Shown here piece after piece: positions 49,241 to 57,278 of a DNA stretch of 64,000 nt. The notes beneath the pieces were generated by a model. The model was not told the origin of the DNA and ran no database searches. It saw nothing but the letters and a program-made list of their open reading frames with translations. The DNA comes from Isoptericola sp. AK164. GTDB lineage: Bacteria > Actinomycetota > Actinomycetes > Actinomycetales > Cellulomonadaceae. The stretch is taken from contig NZ_CP119106.1 in NCBI RefSeq assembly GCF_029643425.1, positions 496,001 to 560,000 of the forward strand, given 5' to 3'. Numbering within the stretch: position 1 is the first letter of the stretch; each line of letters begins with the position of its first letter. The position numbers and the translations under genes are program-made.

Positions 49241-50242
49241 ATGGCTTCAATCGATCCTGGCGCACCCGTCGCCGCACCGGGTCAGCCGGTACCCGCGCAG
49301 CACCTGCAGCGGACCGACGCCGAGACCCCGCTGCCCCCGCAGAAGGGCAAGCGCAAGTACAAGCCGGAAGACATCCGGTCCGGCTACCTCTTCCTGTCTC
49401 CGTGGATCATCGGATTCCTCGGTCTGACGGCCTTTCCGATGCTCGCCTCGTTGTACCTGGCGTTCACGGACTACGACCTCTTCACGGCGCCCGAGTGGGT
49501 CGGTTTCGAGAACTTCGTCGACCTGTTCAACGACCCGCGGTTCATCCAGTCCGCGCAGGTGACGGCCGGGTACGTGCTGCTGGGCACGCCGATCAAGCTC
49601 GCCGCGGCGCTGGCGGTGGCGATGCTGCTGAACATGAAGCATCGCGGCCAGGGTGCCTACCGGTCGATCTTCTACGCGCCGTCGCTGATCGGCGCCTCGG
49701 TGTCCATCGCCATCGTGTGGAAGGTGATGTTCATCGACGACGGGATCGTCGACCGTATCCAGCAGGCGGTCGGGATCGACGTCGGCGGCTGGGTGGGTAA
49801 CCCCGCGTTCTCGCTGCCGATGCTGATCCTGCTGGGGGTGTGGGGCTTCGGTGCCCCGATGGTCATCTTCCTGGCGGGTCTGAAGCAGATCCCCACCGAG
49901 CTGTACGAGGCGGCCGAGTGCGACGGCGCCGGCCCGATCCGCAAGTTCCGCAACATCACGCTGCCGATGCTGAGCCCGGTGCTGTTCTTCAACCTGCTGC
50001 TGGAGACGATCGCCGCGTTCCAGGTCTTCAGCTCGGCCTACATCATCTCCGGCGGGACCGGTGGGCCGGCGGGCTCGACCATGTTCTACACGCTGTACCT
50101 GTACCTGCGCGGGTTCCAGGACTTCCAGATGGGCTACGCCTCGGCGATGGCCTGGATCCTGGTCTCGGTGATCGCGGTCATCACCGTGATCCTGTTCCGC
50201 TCGTCCAAGGGTTGGGTCCACTACACGGGAGACGAACGATGA
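49241..50242 (+). CDS. Sugar ABC transporter permease (LacF/UgpA-like)
   Basis: 333 residues with six helices. After a soluble N-terminal extension of about 40 residues come SGYLFLSPWIIGFLGLTAFP, the first helix, and the EAA loop EAAECDGAGPIRKFRNITLPML in the right place for the ATPase contact. The last helix is AMAWILVSVIAVITVILF. Start ATG 49241 follows GGAGG. It forms a heterodimer with the next permease. No ATPase gene is in this operon, so a shared MsiK-type ATPase elsewhere in the genome is expected, as is usual in actinobacteria. Confidence 0.95.
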   Translation: MASIDPGAPVAAPGQPVPAQHLQRTDAETPLPPQKGKRKYKPEDIRSGYLFLSPWIIGFLGLTAFPMLASLYLAFTDYDLFTAPEWVGFENFVDLFNDPRFIQSAQVTAGYVLLGTPIKLAAALAVAMLLNMKHRGQGAYRSIFYAPSLIGASVSIAIVWKVMFIDDGIVDRIQQAVGIDVGGWVGNPAFSLPMLILLGVWGFGAPMVIFLAGLKQIPTELYEAAECDGAGPIRKFRNITLPMLSPVLFFNLLLETIAAFQVFSSAYIISGGTGGPAGSTMFYTLYLYLRGFQDFQMGYASAMAWILVSVIAVITVILFRSSKGWVHYTGDER

Positions 50243-51156
50243 CGACTCTCACCGAAACCCCTGCCCCGCAGACCCCTCCGGTCGACCACGAGGCGCTGGC
50301 CCGCCGGGCCGCGGCCCGCAACAAGCGTCGCGTCAAGTCGGTGATCTTCCACCTCGTCGCGGTCGGGGCCACGATCGTGGTCCTGTACCCGGCGGCGTGG
50401 ATGGTCTTCGCCTCGATGAAGCCGAACTCGGACATCATCGGCAACACCCAGCTGCTGCCGGACGTGTGGACGATGGAGCACTACACCACCGCCCTGGCGG
50501 GCATCGGTGGGGTGTCGTTCTGGACGTTCTTCAACAACTCGCTGCTGCTGGCGGTGCTGTCCGTCGTCGGTACGGTGCTGTCCTCGACGATCGCGGCCTA
50601 CGCGTTCGCCCGGATCAGCTTCCCCGGACGCGGGCCGATGTTCGCGGTCATGATCGGCACGCTGTTGCTGCCGTTCCACGTCACGATCATCCCGCAGTAC
50701 ATCCTGTTCAACAATCTGGGTCTGGTGAACACCTACCTGCCCCTGCTGCTGCCGAAGTTCCTGGCGGCCGAGGCGTTCTTCGTGTTCCTCATGATCCAGT
50801 TCATCCGCGGCATCCCGCGGTCGCTGGACGAGGCCGCCCGCATCGACGGTTGCGGTCACGGGCGCATCTTCTTCCGCATCATCCTGCCGCTGATGCGCCC
50901 GGCGATCGTGACCAGCTCGATCTTCACCTTCATCTGGTCCTGGAACGACTTCCTCGGGCCGCTGCTGTACCTGAAGGACCCGAGCCTGTACACGATGCCG
51001 ATCGCGCTGCGCCAGTACGTCGACCAGACGACCGTCTCGGACTACGGTGCACAGATGGCCATGGCCGTCCTCGCACTGCTGCCGGTGATGATCTTCTTCG
51101 TCGTCTTCCAGCGCTTCCTCATCAACGGCGTCGCCACGCAGGGCATCAAGGGCTGA
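50239..51156 (+). CDS. Sugar ABC transporter permease (LacG/UgpE-like)
   Basis: 305 residues with six helices. The first helix is in VIFHLVAVGATIVVLYPAAWM, SMKPNSDI follows, and the EAA loop is DEAARIDGCGHGRIFFRIILPLMRPA. The end, RFLINGVATQGIKG, is the typical GxxxGAVKG-like tail. ATG 50239 overlaps the stop of the first permease (ATGA). With the binding protein it makes a complete CUT1 uptake system lacking its ATPase. Confidence 0.95.
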   Translation: MTTLTETPAPQTPPVDHEALARRAAARNKRRVKSVIFHLVAVGATIVVLYPAAWMVFASMKPNSDIIGNTQLLPDVWTMEHYTTALAGIGGVSFWTFFNNSLLLAVLSVVGTVLSSTIAAYAFARISFPGRGPMFAVMIGTLLLPFHVTIIPQYILFNNLGLVNTYLPLLLPKFLAAEAFFVFLMIQFIRGIPRSLDEAARIDGCGHGRIFFRIILPLMRPAIVTSSIFTFIWSWNDFLGPLLYLKDPSLYTMPIALRQYVDQTTVSDYGAQMAMAVLALLPVMIFFVVFQRFLINGVATQGIKG

Positions 51157-51157
51157 C

Positions 51158-51802
51158 ATGGCACGCCGTCCTGACGCTCGGGCCTCCCGGTCTTCCGGCC
51201 GCGGGGGCCCGAGCGGCTTCTACCGCAGCATCCAGCTCTTCGGCGAGGTGGCCCTCGTGGGCGTCCTCGTCGCGGTCGGCAGCCTCCTGCTCGTCACGCT
51301 GGTGCCCTCGCTCGCCGCCGGCGTCGCCTACCTGCGCCGGGACGTGGTGGGCGCCGACACCCGGCTCGCGCGCTACTGGCGCGAGTGGGCCGCCGCCACG
51401 CGCGCGCTGTGGCCCCTCGGCCTGGCGGTCGGGGCCCTCGCGGTCCTCCTGGTCGGCGACTGGCAGCTCGCGACGTCGGGCCTGCTGCCCGGCGGGGAGA
51501 TCGTCGCGCTCGTGGTGGCGCTCTTCGCGGCGGGTGCGATCGTCGTCGTGCTGCGGGCCACGGGCGCGTGGTCCGACGACGAGGGCGAGCCCGACCCGGC
51601 GGCGACCACCCGCCGAGCCCTGTCGGTCGGCAGCGACCGCGCCGTCGAGGACCTGTCCGGCTCGGCGCTGCTGCTGGGAGCGGTCGTCATGGCCGCCGTC
51701 CTGGTCTGGATGCTGCTGCCGCTGGTGCTCGTCGTCGGCGGTCTGCTGGTGCTGGCCGTCGTCGGGGTCGAGAGGCGCCGCCGCATGCCGTCCGTCCGCT
51801 GA
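51158..51802 (+). CDS. DUF624/YesL-like membrane protein of the ABC operon
   Basis: 214 residues with four or five hydrophobic helices. GFYRSIQLFGEVALVGVLVA, then LVTLVPSLAAGVAYLRRDVV and ARYWREWAAATRALWPLGLA follow the order of DUF624 proteins; the middle loop is acidic. In Bacillus subtilis the rhamnogalacturonan operon likewise places yesL next to the yesOPQ ABC transporter genes, which supports a pectin-fragment substrate here. ATG 51158 starts 1 bp after the permease stop. Its molecular role is unknown. Confidence 0.7.
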   Translation: MARRPDARASRSSGRGGPSGFYRSIQLFGEVALVGVLVAVGSLLLVTLVPSLAAGVAYLRRDVVGADTRLARYWREWAAATRALWPLGLAVGALAVLLVGDWQLATSGLLPGGEIVALVVALFAAGAIVVVLRATGAWSDDEGEPDPAATTRRALSVGSDRAVEDLSGSALLLGAVVMAAVLVWMLLPLVLVVGGLLVLAVVGVERRRRMPSVR

Positions 51803-51838
51803 AACACACCCGGTCCGACCATCGAGAGAGTGACACCC

Positions 51839-52981
51839 ATGAAGGTCGCCATCCTGGGCACCGGCGCGATCGCCCACGCGCACGCCGAGGCCGTGAACGC
51901 CCTGCCCCAGCACGCCGGCCTCGAGGCCGTCGAGCTCGCCGCCGCTGTCGACATCGACGCCGTGCGCGCCGAGGAGTTCGCCACGAAGCACGGCATCCCC
52001 CGGCACGGCACGGATCTCGACGCCCTCCTCGCCGCGGGCGACGTCGACGTGCTGCACGTCTGCACCCCGCCGTCGCTGCACCTCGAGCAGGCCCGCGCCG
52101 CGCTGGCCGCCGGCGTGCACGTGGTCGTGGAGAAGCCGGCCGTGCTCTCGCTCGCCGAGATCGACGCCCTGGCCGCGGCCGAGGAGCAGGCCGACGGCGC
52201 CACCGTGACCCAGATCGTCCAGCACCGGTTCGGCCCCGGCGCCGTGCGGCTGCGCCGTCTGCTCGCCGAGGGCACGCTCGGCCGGGCGCTGGTGGCGCAG
52301 TGCGACACGCTGTGGTTCCGTCCGCCCGAGTACTTCGACGTGCCCTGGCGCGGCCGCTTCGACACCGAGGGCGGCGGCCCCACGATGGGTCACGGCATCC
52401 ACCAGTTCGACGTGATGCTGTCCGTGCTGGGGGAGTGGGACGAGGTCCGGGCGATGGCCGGCCGGCTGGCCCGCCACGTCGACACCGAGGACGTCTCCAT
52501 GGCGATGGTCCGCTTCGCCGACGGCGCCATGGCGAGCATCACCAACTCGCTGCTCTCCCCGCGCCAGACCTCGCAGCTGCGCTTCGACACCGAGGCCGCC
52601 ACGATCGAGCTCAGCCACCTGTACGGGTACGACGACAGCCACTGGACGGTCACCCCCGCCCCGGGTCGCGAGGACGTCGCCACGCGCTGGGCCGACGACG
52701 TCGCGGCATCGGCCGACGGGGCGATCGACGAGGGCCGCTCCGGCCATCTCGGCCAGCTCGTGCCGACCTACCGCGCGCTCGTGGCGGGCCAGGCCCCGCC
52801 CGTGGGCGTCGCGGACGTGCGCGGCACGCTCGAGCTGGCCGCCGCGATCTACAAGTCGGCCTTCACCGGCGCCCCCGTGGTCCGCGGCGAGGTCTCCCCC
52901 GGGGACCCGTTCTACGAGACCATGGCAGGGACCGGGGCCCCGTGGCCCCCGCTGAAGGACACCACCGAGGAGACCTCCTGA
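51839..52981 (+). CDS. Gfo/Idh/MocA-family oxidoreductase
   Basis: 380 residues. Rossmann start MKVAILGTGAIAHAHAEAVN, then VDVLHVCTPPSLHLEQARAA and VVEKPAVLS (EKP motif, Lys near residue 97). The C-terminal substrate domain has TEGGGPTMGHGIHQFDVMLS, with the conserved Asp/His pair of the family. The start follows a purine-rich GAGAGAG. The stop overlaps the ATG of the PmoA-like gene by 1 bp. With the PmoA-like and cupin genes it forms a small operon seen in carbohydrate loci; substrate unknown. Confidence 0.9.
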   Translation: MKVAILGTGAIAHAHAEAVNALPQHAGLEAVELAAAVDIDAVRAEEFATKHGIPRHGTDLDALLAAGDVDVLHVCTPPSLHLEQARAALAAGVHVVVEKPAVLSLAEIDALAAAEEQADGATVTQIVQHRFGPGAVRLRRLLAEGTLGRALVAQCDTLWFRPPEYFDVPWRGRFDTEGGGPTMGHGIHQFDVMLSVLGEWDEVRAMAGRLARHVDTEDVSMAMVRFADGAMASITNSLLSPRQTSQLRFDTEAATIELSHLYGYDDSHWTVTPAPGREDVATRWADDVAASADGAIDEGRSGHLGQLVPTYRALVAGQAPPVGVADVRGTLELAAAIYKSAFTGAPVVRGEVSPGDPFYETMAGTGAPWPPLKDTTEETS

Positions 52982-53988
52982 TGGCAGTCACGCTGAACTC
53001 CGACGGCGCCGCGATGACCGGCTCGCGCGACGGCGTCGACCTGTTCACCTACGTCTACCGTCCGCACGACGTCCCCTACGAGAGCCCCCGGCCCTACCTG
53101 CACCCGCTGCGCACCCGCGGCGGCGACGTCGTGTCCGCCTACCGCCCGTGGGACCACGTCTGGCACAAGGGCATCGCCTGGTCGTTGCCGCACGTGGGGC
53201 CCTGGAACTTCTGGGGCGGGCCGAACTACGTCCGCGAGCAGGGCACCTACGTCGACCTCGACAACGACGGCTCGATGGAGCACGAGCAGTTCACCGCCCT
53301 GGGGCCGTGCGGCTTCACCGAGGAGCTCTCCTGGCGCACGCCCCCGGCCGCGGACGGGACGCCGGGCGAGGTCGTCGTGCGCGAGGAGCGCACGGTGCAG
53401 GTCGTGGTGCCCGACGACGCACCGGACGCCTGGGTGCTGACCTTCCGGTCGGTCATGACGAACGTCTCCGCCGGACCGCTCGACATCGGCAGCCCCACCA
53501 CGAACGGTCGCGAGAACGCCGGCTACGGGGGCCTGTTCTGGCGCGGGCCGCGCTCCTTCACCGAGGGGCAGGTCCTGGTGCCCACCGACGACGGTGGAGC
53601 GGCCGCGGCCGACGCCGAGGACGTCCGCGGGCTGCGGGCCGAGTGGCTGGGCTTCGTGGGCCGGCACGACGGCGAGGCGCCGAGCGCTGCGGGCGGCTCG
53701 CGGTCGTCCACCGTGGTCATGGTCGACCCCGGCTCCAACCCGGGGGGCACGCCGCAGTGGTTCGTGCGCTCGGTGCCCTTCGCGTGCGTGTGCCCGGCAC
53801 CGTTCTTCAGCCAGGAGGTGCCGTTCGCCGCGGGGCAGACCCTCACCTTCGACTACGCCGTGGTCGTCGCCGACGGCGCGGCGGACGGCGCGCGGGGTTC
53901 CGCGCTGGCCGCGCTCGGCCGGCACGTGCTGGCCGGCGAGGGCGCGGGGCTCGAGACCGGTCACGTGACGCCGGCGGGAGCCCGGTGA
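52981..53988 (+). CDS. DUF6807 / PmoA-family protein
   Basis: 335 residues with no signal peptide. Conserved blocks typical of PmoA-like proteins are PHDVPYESPRPYLHPLRT, WDHVWHKGIAWSLPHVG and NFWGGPNYV near the N-terminus, and ENAGYGGLFWRGPRSF in the middle. The His-rich beginning suggests metal or sugar binding. The family is common next to Gfo/Idh/MocA enzymes in polysaccharide loci, and its reaction is unknown. Start ATG shares a base with the upstream stop (TGATG); the following cupin gene overlaps by 4 bp. Confidence 0.85.
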   Translation: MAVTLNSDGAAMTGSRDGVDLFTYVYRPHDVPYESPRPYLHPLRTRGGDVVSAYRPWDHVWHKGIAWSLPHVGPWNFWGGPNYVREQGTYVDLDNDGSMEHEQFTALGPCGFTEELSWRTPPAADGTPGEVVVREERTVQVVVPDDAPDAWVLTFRSVMTNVSAGPLDIGSPTTNGRENAGYGGLFWRGPRSFTEGQVLVPTDDGGAAAADAEDVRGLRAEWLGFVGRHDGEAPSAAGGSRSSTVVMVDPGSNPGGTPQWFVRSVPFACVCPAPFFSQEVPFAAGQTLTFDYAVVVADGAADGARGSALAALGRHVLAGEGAGLETGHVTPAGAR

Positions 53989-54725
53989 CGGCTCCGCTCT
54001 TCCCGGGCGGGGTCGCCGTCAGCCACCTGCAGGTCTACGACTGGCCCGCCGACGACGCTCCGCAGGGCAGCGGCTCGCCGCACCTGCACACCACCTCCAC
54101 CGAGGCCTACGTGACGCTGGGCGGCCGCGGCCGGGTCGAGACGCTCGGCCCCGAGGGGTACGCGGTGCACGACCTGGCACCGGGCCGGATCGTCTGGTTC
54201 GGCCCCGGGGTGATCCACCGGGCGGTGAACCTCGGCGGGCTGGAGGTGCTGGTCGTGATGTCCAACGCCGGCCTGCCGGAGGCCGGGGACGCCGTCATCA
54301 CCTTCCCGGCCGACGTCGTCGCCGACCCGGAGCGGTACGCCGCGGCGGCCGCCCTGCCGCGGGTGGACGACGGCGCCACGGACGCGCAGGTCGCCGCGGC
54401 GGCCCGCGCGCGCCGGGACCTGGCGCTCGAGGGCTACGCCGCGCTGCGCGCCGCCGTCGAACGGGACGGACCGTCGGCCCTGGAGCCTCTGCACGCGGCG
54501 GCCGCGGACCTCGTCGCGCCCCGGACGAGCCGGTGGCGCGAGATCTGGGAGTCGTCGGTCGGGTCGGCCGCCGGGCAGACGGACTCCGCGCTGGAGGCGC
54601 TGGCCACGGCGTCGGCGGCCACGCTCGCCGACGGTCGGGTCGCGGCGCGCGACGCCCGGCCGGGGCCCCGCCGCTACGGCATGTGCGGACGCCTGCAGAC
54701 CTGGCCGCTCACCCCGTCGGACTGA
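53985..54725 (+). CDS. Cupin-domain protein
   Basis: 246 residues. An N-terminal cupin barrel shows SGSPHLHTTSTEAYVTLGGRG (metal-binding His-x-His and Glu) and GRIVWFGPGVIHRAVN (the second motif with His). The C-terminal 120 residues are Ala-rich and helical, ending with CGRLQTWPLTPSD. No enzyme class can be assigned. GTG 53985 overlaps the PmoA-like stop (GTGA), so the three genes are translated as a unit. The gene ends 25 bp before the second 64-bp palindrome. Confidence 0.8.
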   Translation: MTAPLFPGGVAVSHLQVYDWPADDAPQGSGSPHLHTTSTEAYVTLGGRGRVETLGPEGYAVHDLAPGRIVWFGPGVIHRAVNLGGLEVLVVMSNAGLPEAGDAVITFPADVVADPERYAAAAALPRVDDGATDAQVAAAARARRDLALEGYAALRAAVERDGPSALEPLHAAAADLVAPRTSRWREIWESSVGSAAGQTDSALEALATASAATLADGRVAARDARPGPRRYGMCGRLQTWPLTPSD

Positions 54726-54749
54726 CCCCCGTGCCGTCCCCTCCCCGCA

Positions 54750-54813
54750 CGTTGTGGGCATGAAATCTGCAGGTCAGGACCGGTCCTGACCTGCAGATTT
54801 CATGCCCACAACG
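54750..54813. repeat. 64-bp palindromic repeat, copy 2
   Basis: Fully self-complementary (centre between 54781 and 54782). The outer 26 nt equal those of the 3577-3640 element; the inner 6 nt (AGGACC) differ from copy 1 (CTCC plus loop) but stay complementary. It lies between the convergent cupin and GH42 genes. Confidence 0.96.
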
Positions 54814-54863
54814 GGGGGGGCGAGGGGGTCGACGGGGGTGGGGGAGCGGAACCGTGCGCGGCG

Positions 54864-56936
54864 TCAGGCGCCGGACGTCTGCCGGACCACCCGCACCGCG
54901 CCGCCCGGCACGGTCAGCGCACCGTCCACCGTCGTCCCGCTCAGCAGCTCCGCACCCGAGACGCCGTCGAGCACGGCCTCGTCGTCGCCGTGGTTGATCG
55001 CGAAGAGCCAGGAGGTCCGCCCGTCGTCGGCGTACCGGTGGACGACCTCGACGCCGGCGGGCGCCGCGACGTCGGGCAGCACCCCGGCCTCCTCGGCGAG
55101 CCGTCCGGCCAGCGCCGCCGTCCCGGCCTCGTCCAGGCGGGTCCCGACGTACCAGGCGGTGCCGGTCCCCACGGCTCGACGGGTGACCGCGGGCCGTCCG
55201 GCGAGCGCGCCGTCGTCGTAGGCGGCGACCGCCTCCGTGCCCGGGGCGAGGTGGGTCTTCTCGCTCCACAGGTCGGCGCGGGCCTCGCCGTCGACGGCCT
55301 TGCCGGAGACCTGGAGTCGCTCGTCGACCTGGAGGGGGTAGAACTCCTCGGTGCGGACGCCGAGCAGGTCGCGGAACGCCCCGGGGTAGCCGCCGAGCCG
55401 CACCTGGTCGTGCGGGTCGACGATGCCGGAGAAGAACGTGACGACCACGGTGGCACCCTGCTCGGCGGCCGTGGCGAGGGCGTCGGCCCCGGCGTCGTCG
55501 ACCAGGTAGAGCGTCGGGACGACGACCAGCTCGTAGCCGTCGAGGTCGCTGCGGGGGCTCACCAGGTCGACCGTGACGCCGTGCTGCCACAGCGCGGCGT
55601 ACCAGGACCGCACCTCGGCCATGTAGTCGAGGTCCTGCGTCGGGTGGGAGTCGAGCTCGGCCGCCCACCAGGCGGGATAGTCGACGACGATCGCGGCGCG
55701 GGAGCGCACGCGGGAGCCACGGACCTCGCCGAGTCGGCGCAGCACCCGGCCGAGCTCGACCGTGTTGCGCCAGACGTCGGTGTCCTCGCCCGCGTGCGGG
55801 ACCATCGCCGAGTGGAACTTCTCGGCCCCGGCCCGGGAGGCGCGCCACTGGAAGAACATCACGGAGTCGGCTCCGCGGGCGACGTGCTGCAGCGAGTTCC
55901 GCAGCATCTCGCCGGGGAGCTTGCTGCGGTTGCGGTGCTGCCAGTTGACCGCCGAGGTCGAGTGCTCCATGAGGATCCACGGGTCGCCGCCGGCCACGCC
56001 CCGGGCCAGGTCGGCCGACAGGGCCAGCTCGACGTGCCGGTCCCGGTCGGCGGCGATCGTGTAGTGGTCGTTCGCCACGACGTCGAGGTCGTCCGCCCAC
56101 GAGTAGTAGTCCATGCCCTTGGTGGTGGACGTCGTCATGAGGTTCGTCGTCGTGGGCACGTGCGGGGTGATCTCGCGCAGGGTGTCGCGCAGGTCCCGGT
56201 AGTAGCCCAGCAGCGCGTCCGAGCTGAACCGGTCGAAGTCGAGCTGCTGGGTGGGGTTGCTCGACATCGGGGCGACCAGCGGGGGCAGGACGTCGTCGAA
56301 CGTCGCGTAGCGCTGCGACCAGAAGGCCGTGCCCCAGGCCTCGTTGAGGGCGTCGACGGTCCCGTAGCGCTCGGCGAGCCAGACGCGGAACGCCGCCGCC
56401 GCGCTGTCCGAGTAGTCGCGCGGGACGTGGCACCCGATCTCGTTGTCGACGTGCCACAGCGCCAGCGCCGGGTGCTCGCCGTACCGTTCGGCCATGCGGG
56501 TCGCCATGCGCAGGGCGTACTCGCGGTGCAGCGGGTGCGTGACGGCGTAGGCCTGACGGGCGCCCTGGTGCAGCACGGTCCCGTCGGCGCGGCGCGGCAG
56601 GATCTCCGGGTGCTTGCGGGTGAGCCACGGCGGCGGCGAGGCCGTGGCGGTCGCCAGCGCCACCTGGACACCGTTCGCGTGCAGGCGGTCCATGGTCTCG
56701 TCGAGCCAGGTCCAGTCCAGCTCGCCCTCGCGCGGCTCGATCGTGGCCCACGAGAAGATCGCGACGCTGAGGATGTTGACCCCGGCCTCGCGCATCAGGC
56801 GCAGGTCGTCCTGCCGGACGTCGTCGGGCCACTGCTCCGGGTTGTAGTCCCCGCCGTAGCCCAGGCCGTCGACCCGCGCGTTCCACGGGCGGACGGCGGC
56901 GGGGTCGAAGGGGGGAGGAGTCACGCGTCGTTGCAT
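54864..56936 (-). CDS. GH42 beta-galactosidase
   Basis: 690 residues, the usual GH42 length, without signal peptide, so intracellular. The acid/base Glu is in WHVDNEIGCH (E166 by my count) and the nucleophile in WILMEHSTSAVNW (E324). GYGGDYNPEQWP opens the barrel domain. The C-terminal trimerisation and beta domains (FFSGIVDPHDQVRLGGYPG onward) are present. In this locus, galactan side chains of rhamnogalacturonan-I are the likely substrate. ATG 56936 lies 7 nt after CACACT, and a LacI-type operator lies just upstream. An in-frame start 105 bp earlier is not needed. Confidence 0.95.
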   Translation of the reverse strand: MQRRVTPPPFDPAAVRPWNARVDGLGYGGDYNPEQWPDDVRQDDLRLMREAGVNILSVAIFSWATIEPREGELDWTWLDETMDRLHANGVQVALATATASPPPWLTRKHPEILPRRADGTVLHQGARQAYAVTHPLHREYALRMATRMAERYGEHPALALWHVDNEIGCHVPRDYSDSAAAAFRVWLAERYGTVDALNEAWGTAFWSQRYATFDDVLPPLVAPMSSNPTQQLDFDRFSSDALLGYYRDLRDTLREITPHVPTTTNLMTTSTTKGMDYYSWADDLDVVANDHYTIAADRDRHVELALSADLARGVAGGDPWILMEHSTSAVNWQHRNRSKLPGEMLRNSLQHVARGADSVMFFQWRASRAGAEKFHSAMVPHAGEDTDVWRNTVELGRVLRRLGEVRGSRVRSRAAIVVDYPAWWAAELDSHPTQDLDYMAEVRSWYAALWQHGVTVDLVSPRSDLDGYELVVVPTLYLVDDAGADALATAAEQGATVVVTFFSGIVDPHDQVRLGGYPGAFRDLLGVRTEEFYPLQVDERLQVSGKAVDGEARADLWSEKTHLAPGTEAVAAYDDGALAGRPAVTRRAVGTGTAWYVGTRLDEAGTAALAGRLAEEAGVLPDVAAPAGVEVVHRYADDGRTSWLFAINHGDDEAVLDGVSGAELLSGTTVDGALTVPGGAVRVVRQTSGA

Positions 56937-56943
56937 GCCGACC

Positions 56944-56949
56944 AGTGTG
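56944..56949 (-). promoter_or_regulatory. -10-like CACACT of the GH42 gene
   Basis: CACACT on the minus strand, 7 nt before ATG 56936. Confidence 0.35.
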
Positions 56950-56951
56950 CC

Positions 56952-56965
56952 ATAAATCGATTCAA
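56952..56965. promoter_or_regulatory. LacI-type operator before GH42
   Basis: TTGAATCGATTTAT on the minus strand, next to the -10. It matches sites at 47782 and 62283. A further half-like TGGAACGATCC starts at 56969. Confidence 0.65.
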
Positions 56966-57278
56966 AAATGGAACGATCCGAGGGCGGGTCCTCGTGCCCG
57001 ACCCGTTTCGGCTGACGCGGCGGGGGGTCCGTGCTGGTCATCGGGAGACCGATCCGCGATGGTCAGCGGGTGAAATATCGCTCCTGGTCACGGGTTCGGG
57101 GTCGCCGACGTTCCGGCGAAAAGCCTGCGATGCCGGGCAGAAGAGACACAGAGTGCCTGTCATGCCTTATCACTGCACGGTAACGGTCGTCGCAGCGGGC
57201 TACCGCCGACGGGTCCCGCTCCCATAGGCTGCCCGCGCCGTCTCTCCACGACAAGCCCCTGAGAGTGAGTTCCCAGCG
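56966..57278. other. Divergent intergenic region between GH42 and the surface protein
   Basis: About 310 bp without a credible gene. It holds a short inverted repeat (ATCGG...CCGAT near 57040), a -10-like TAGGCT near 57226 suited to the downstream gene, and a run less GC-rich than the coding sequence. Confidence 0.6.
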
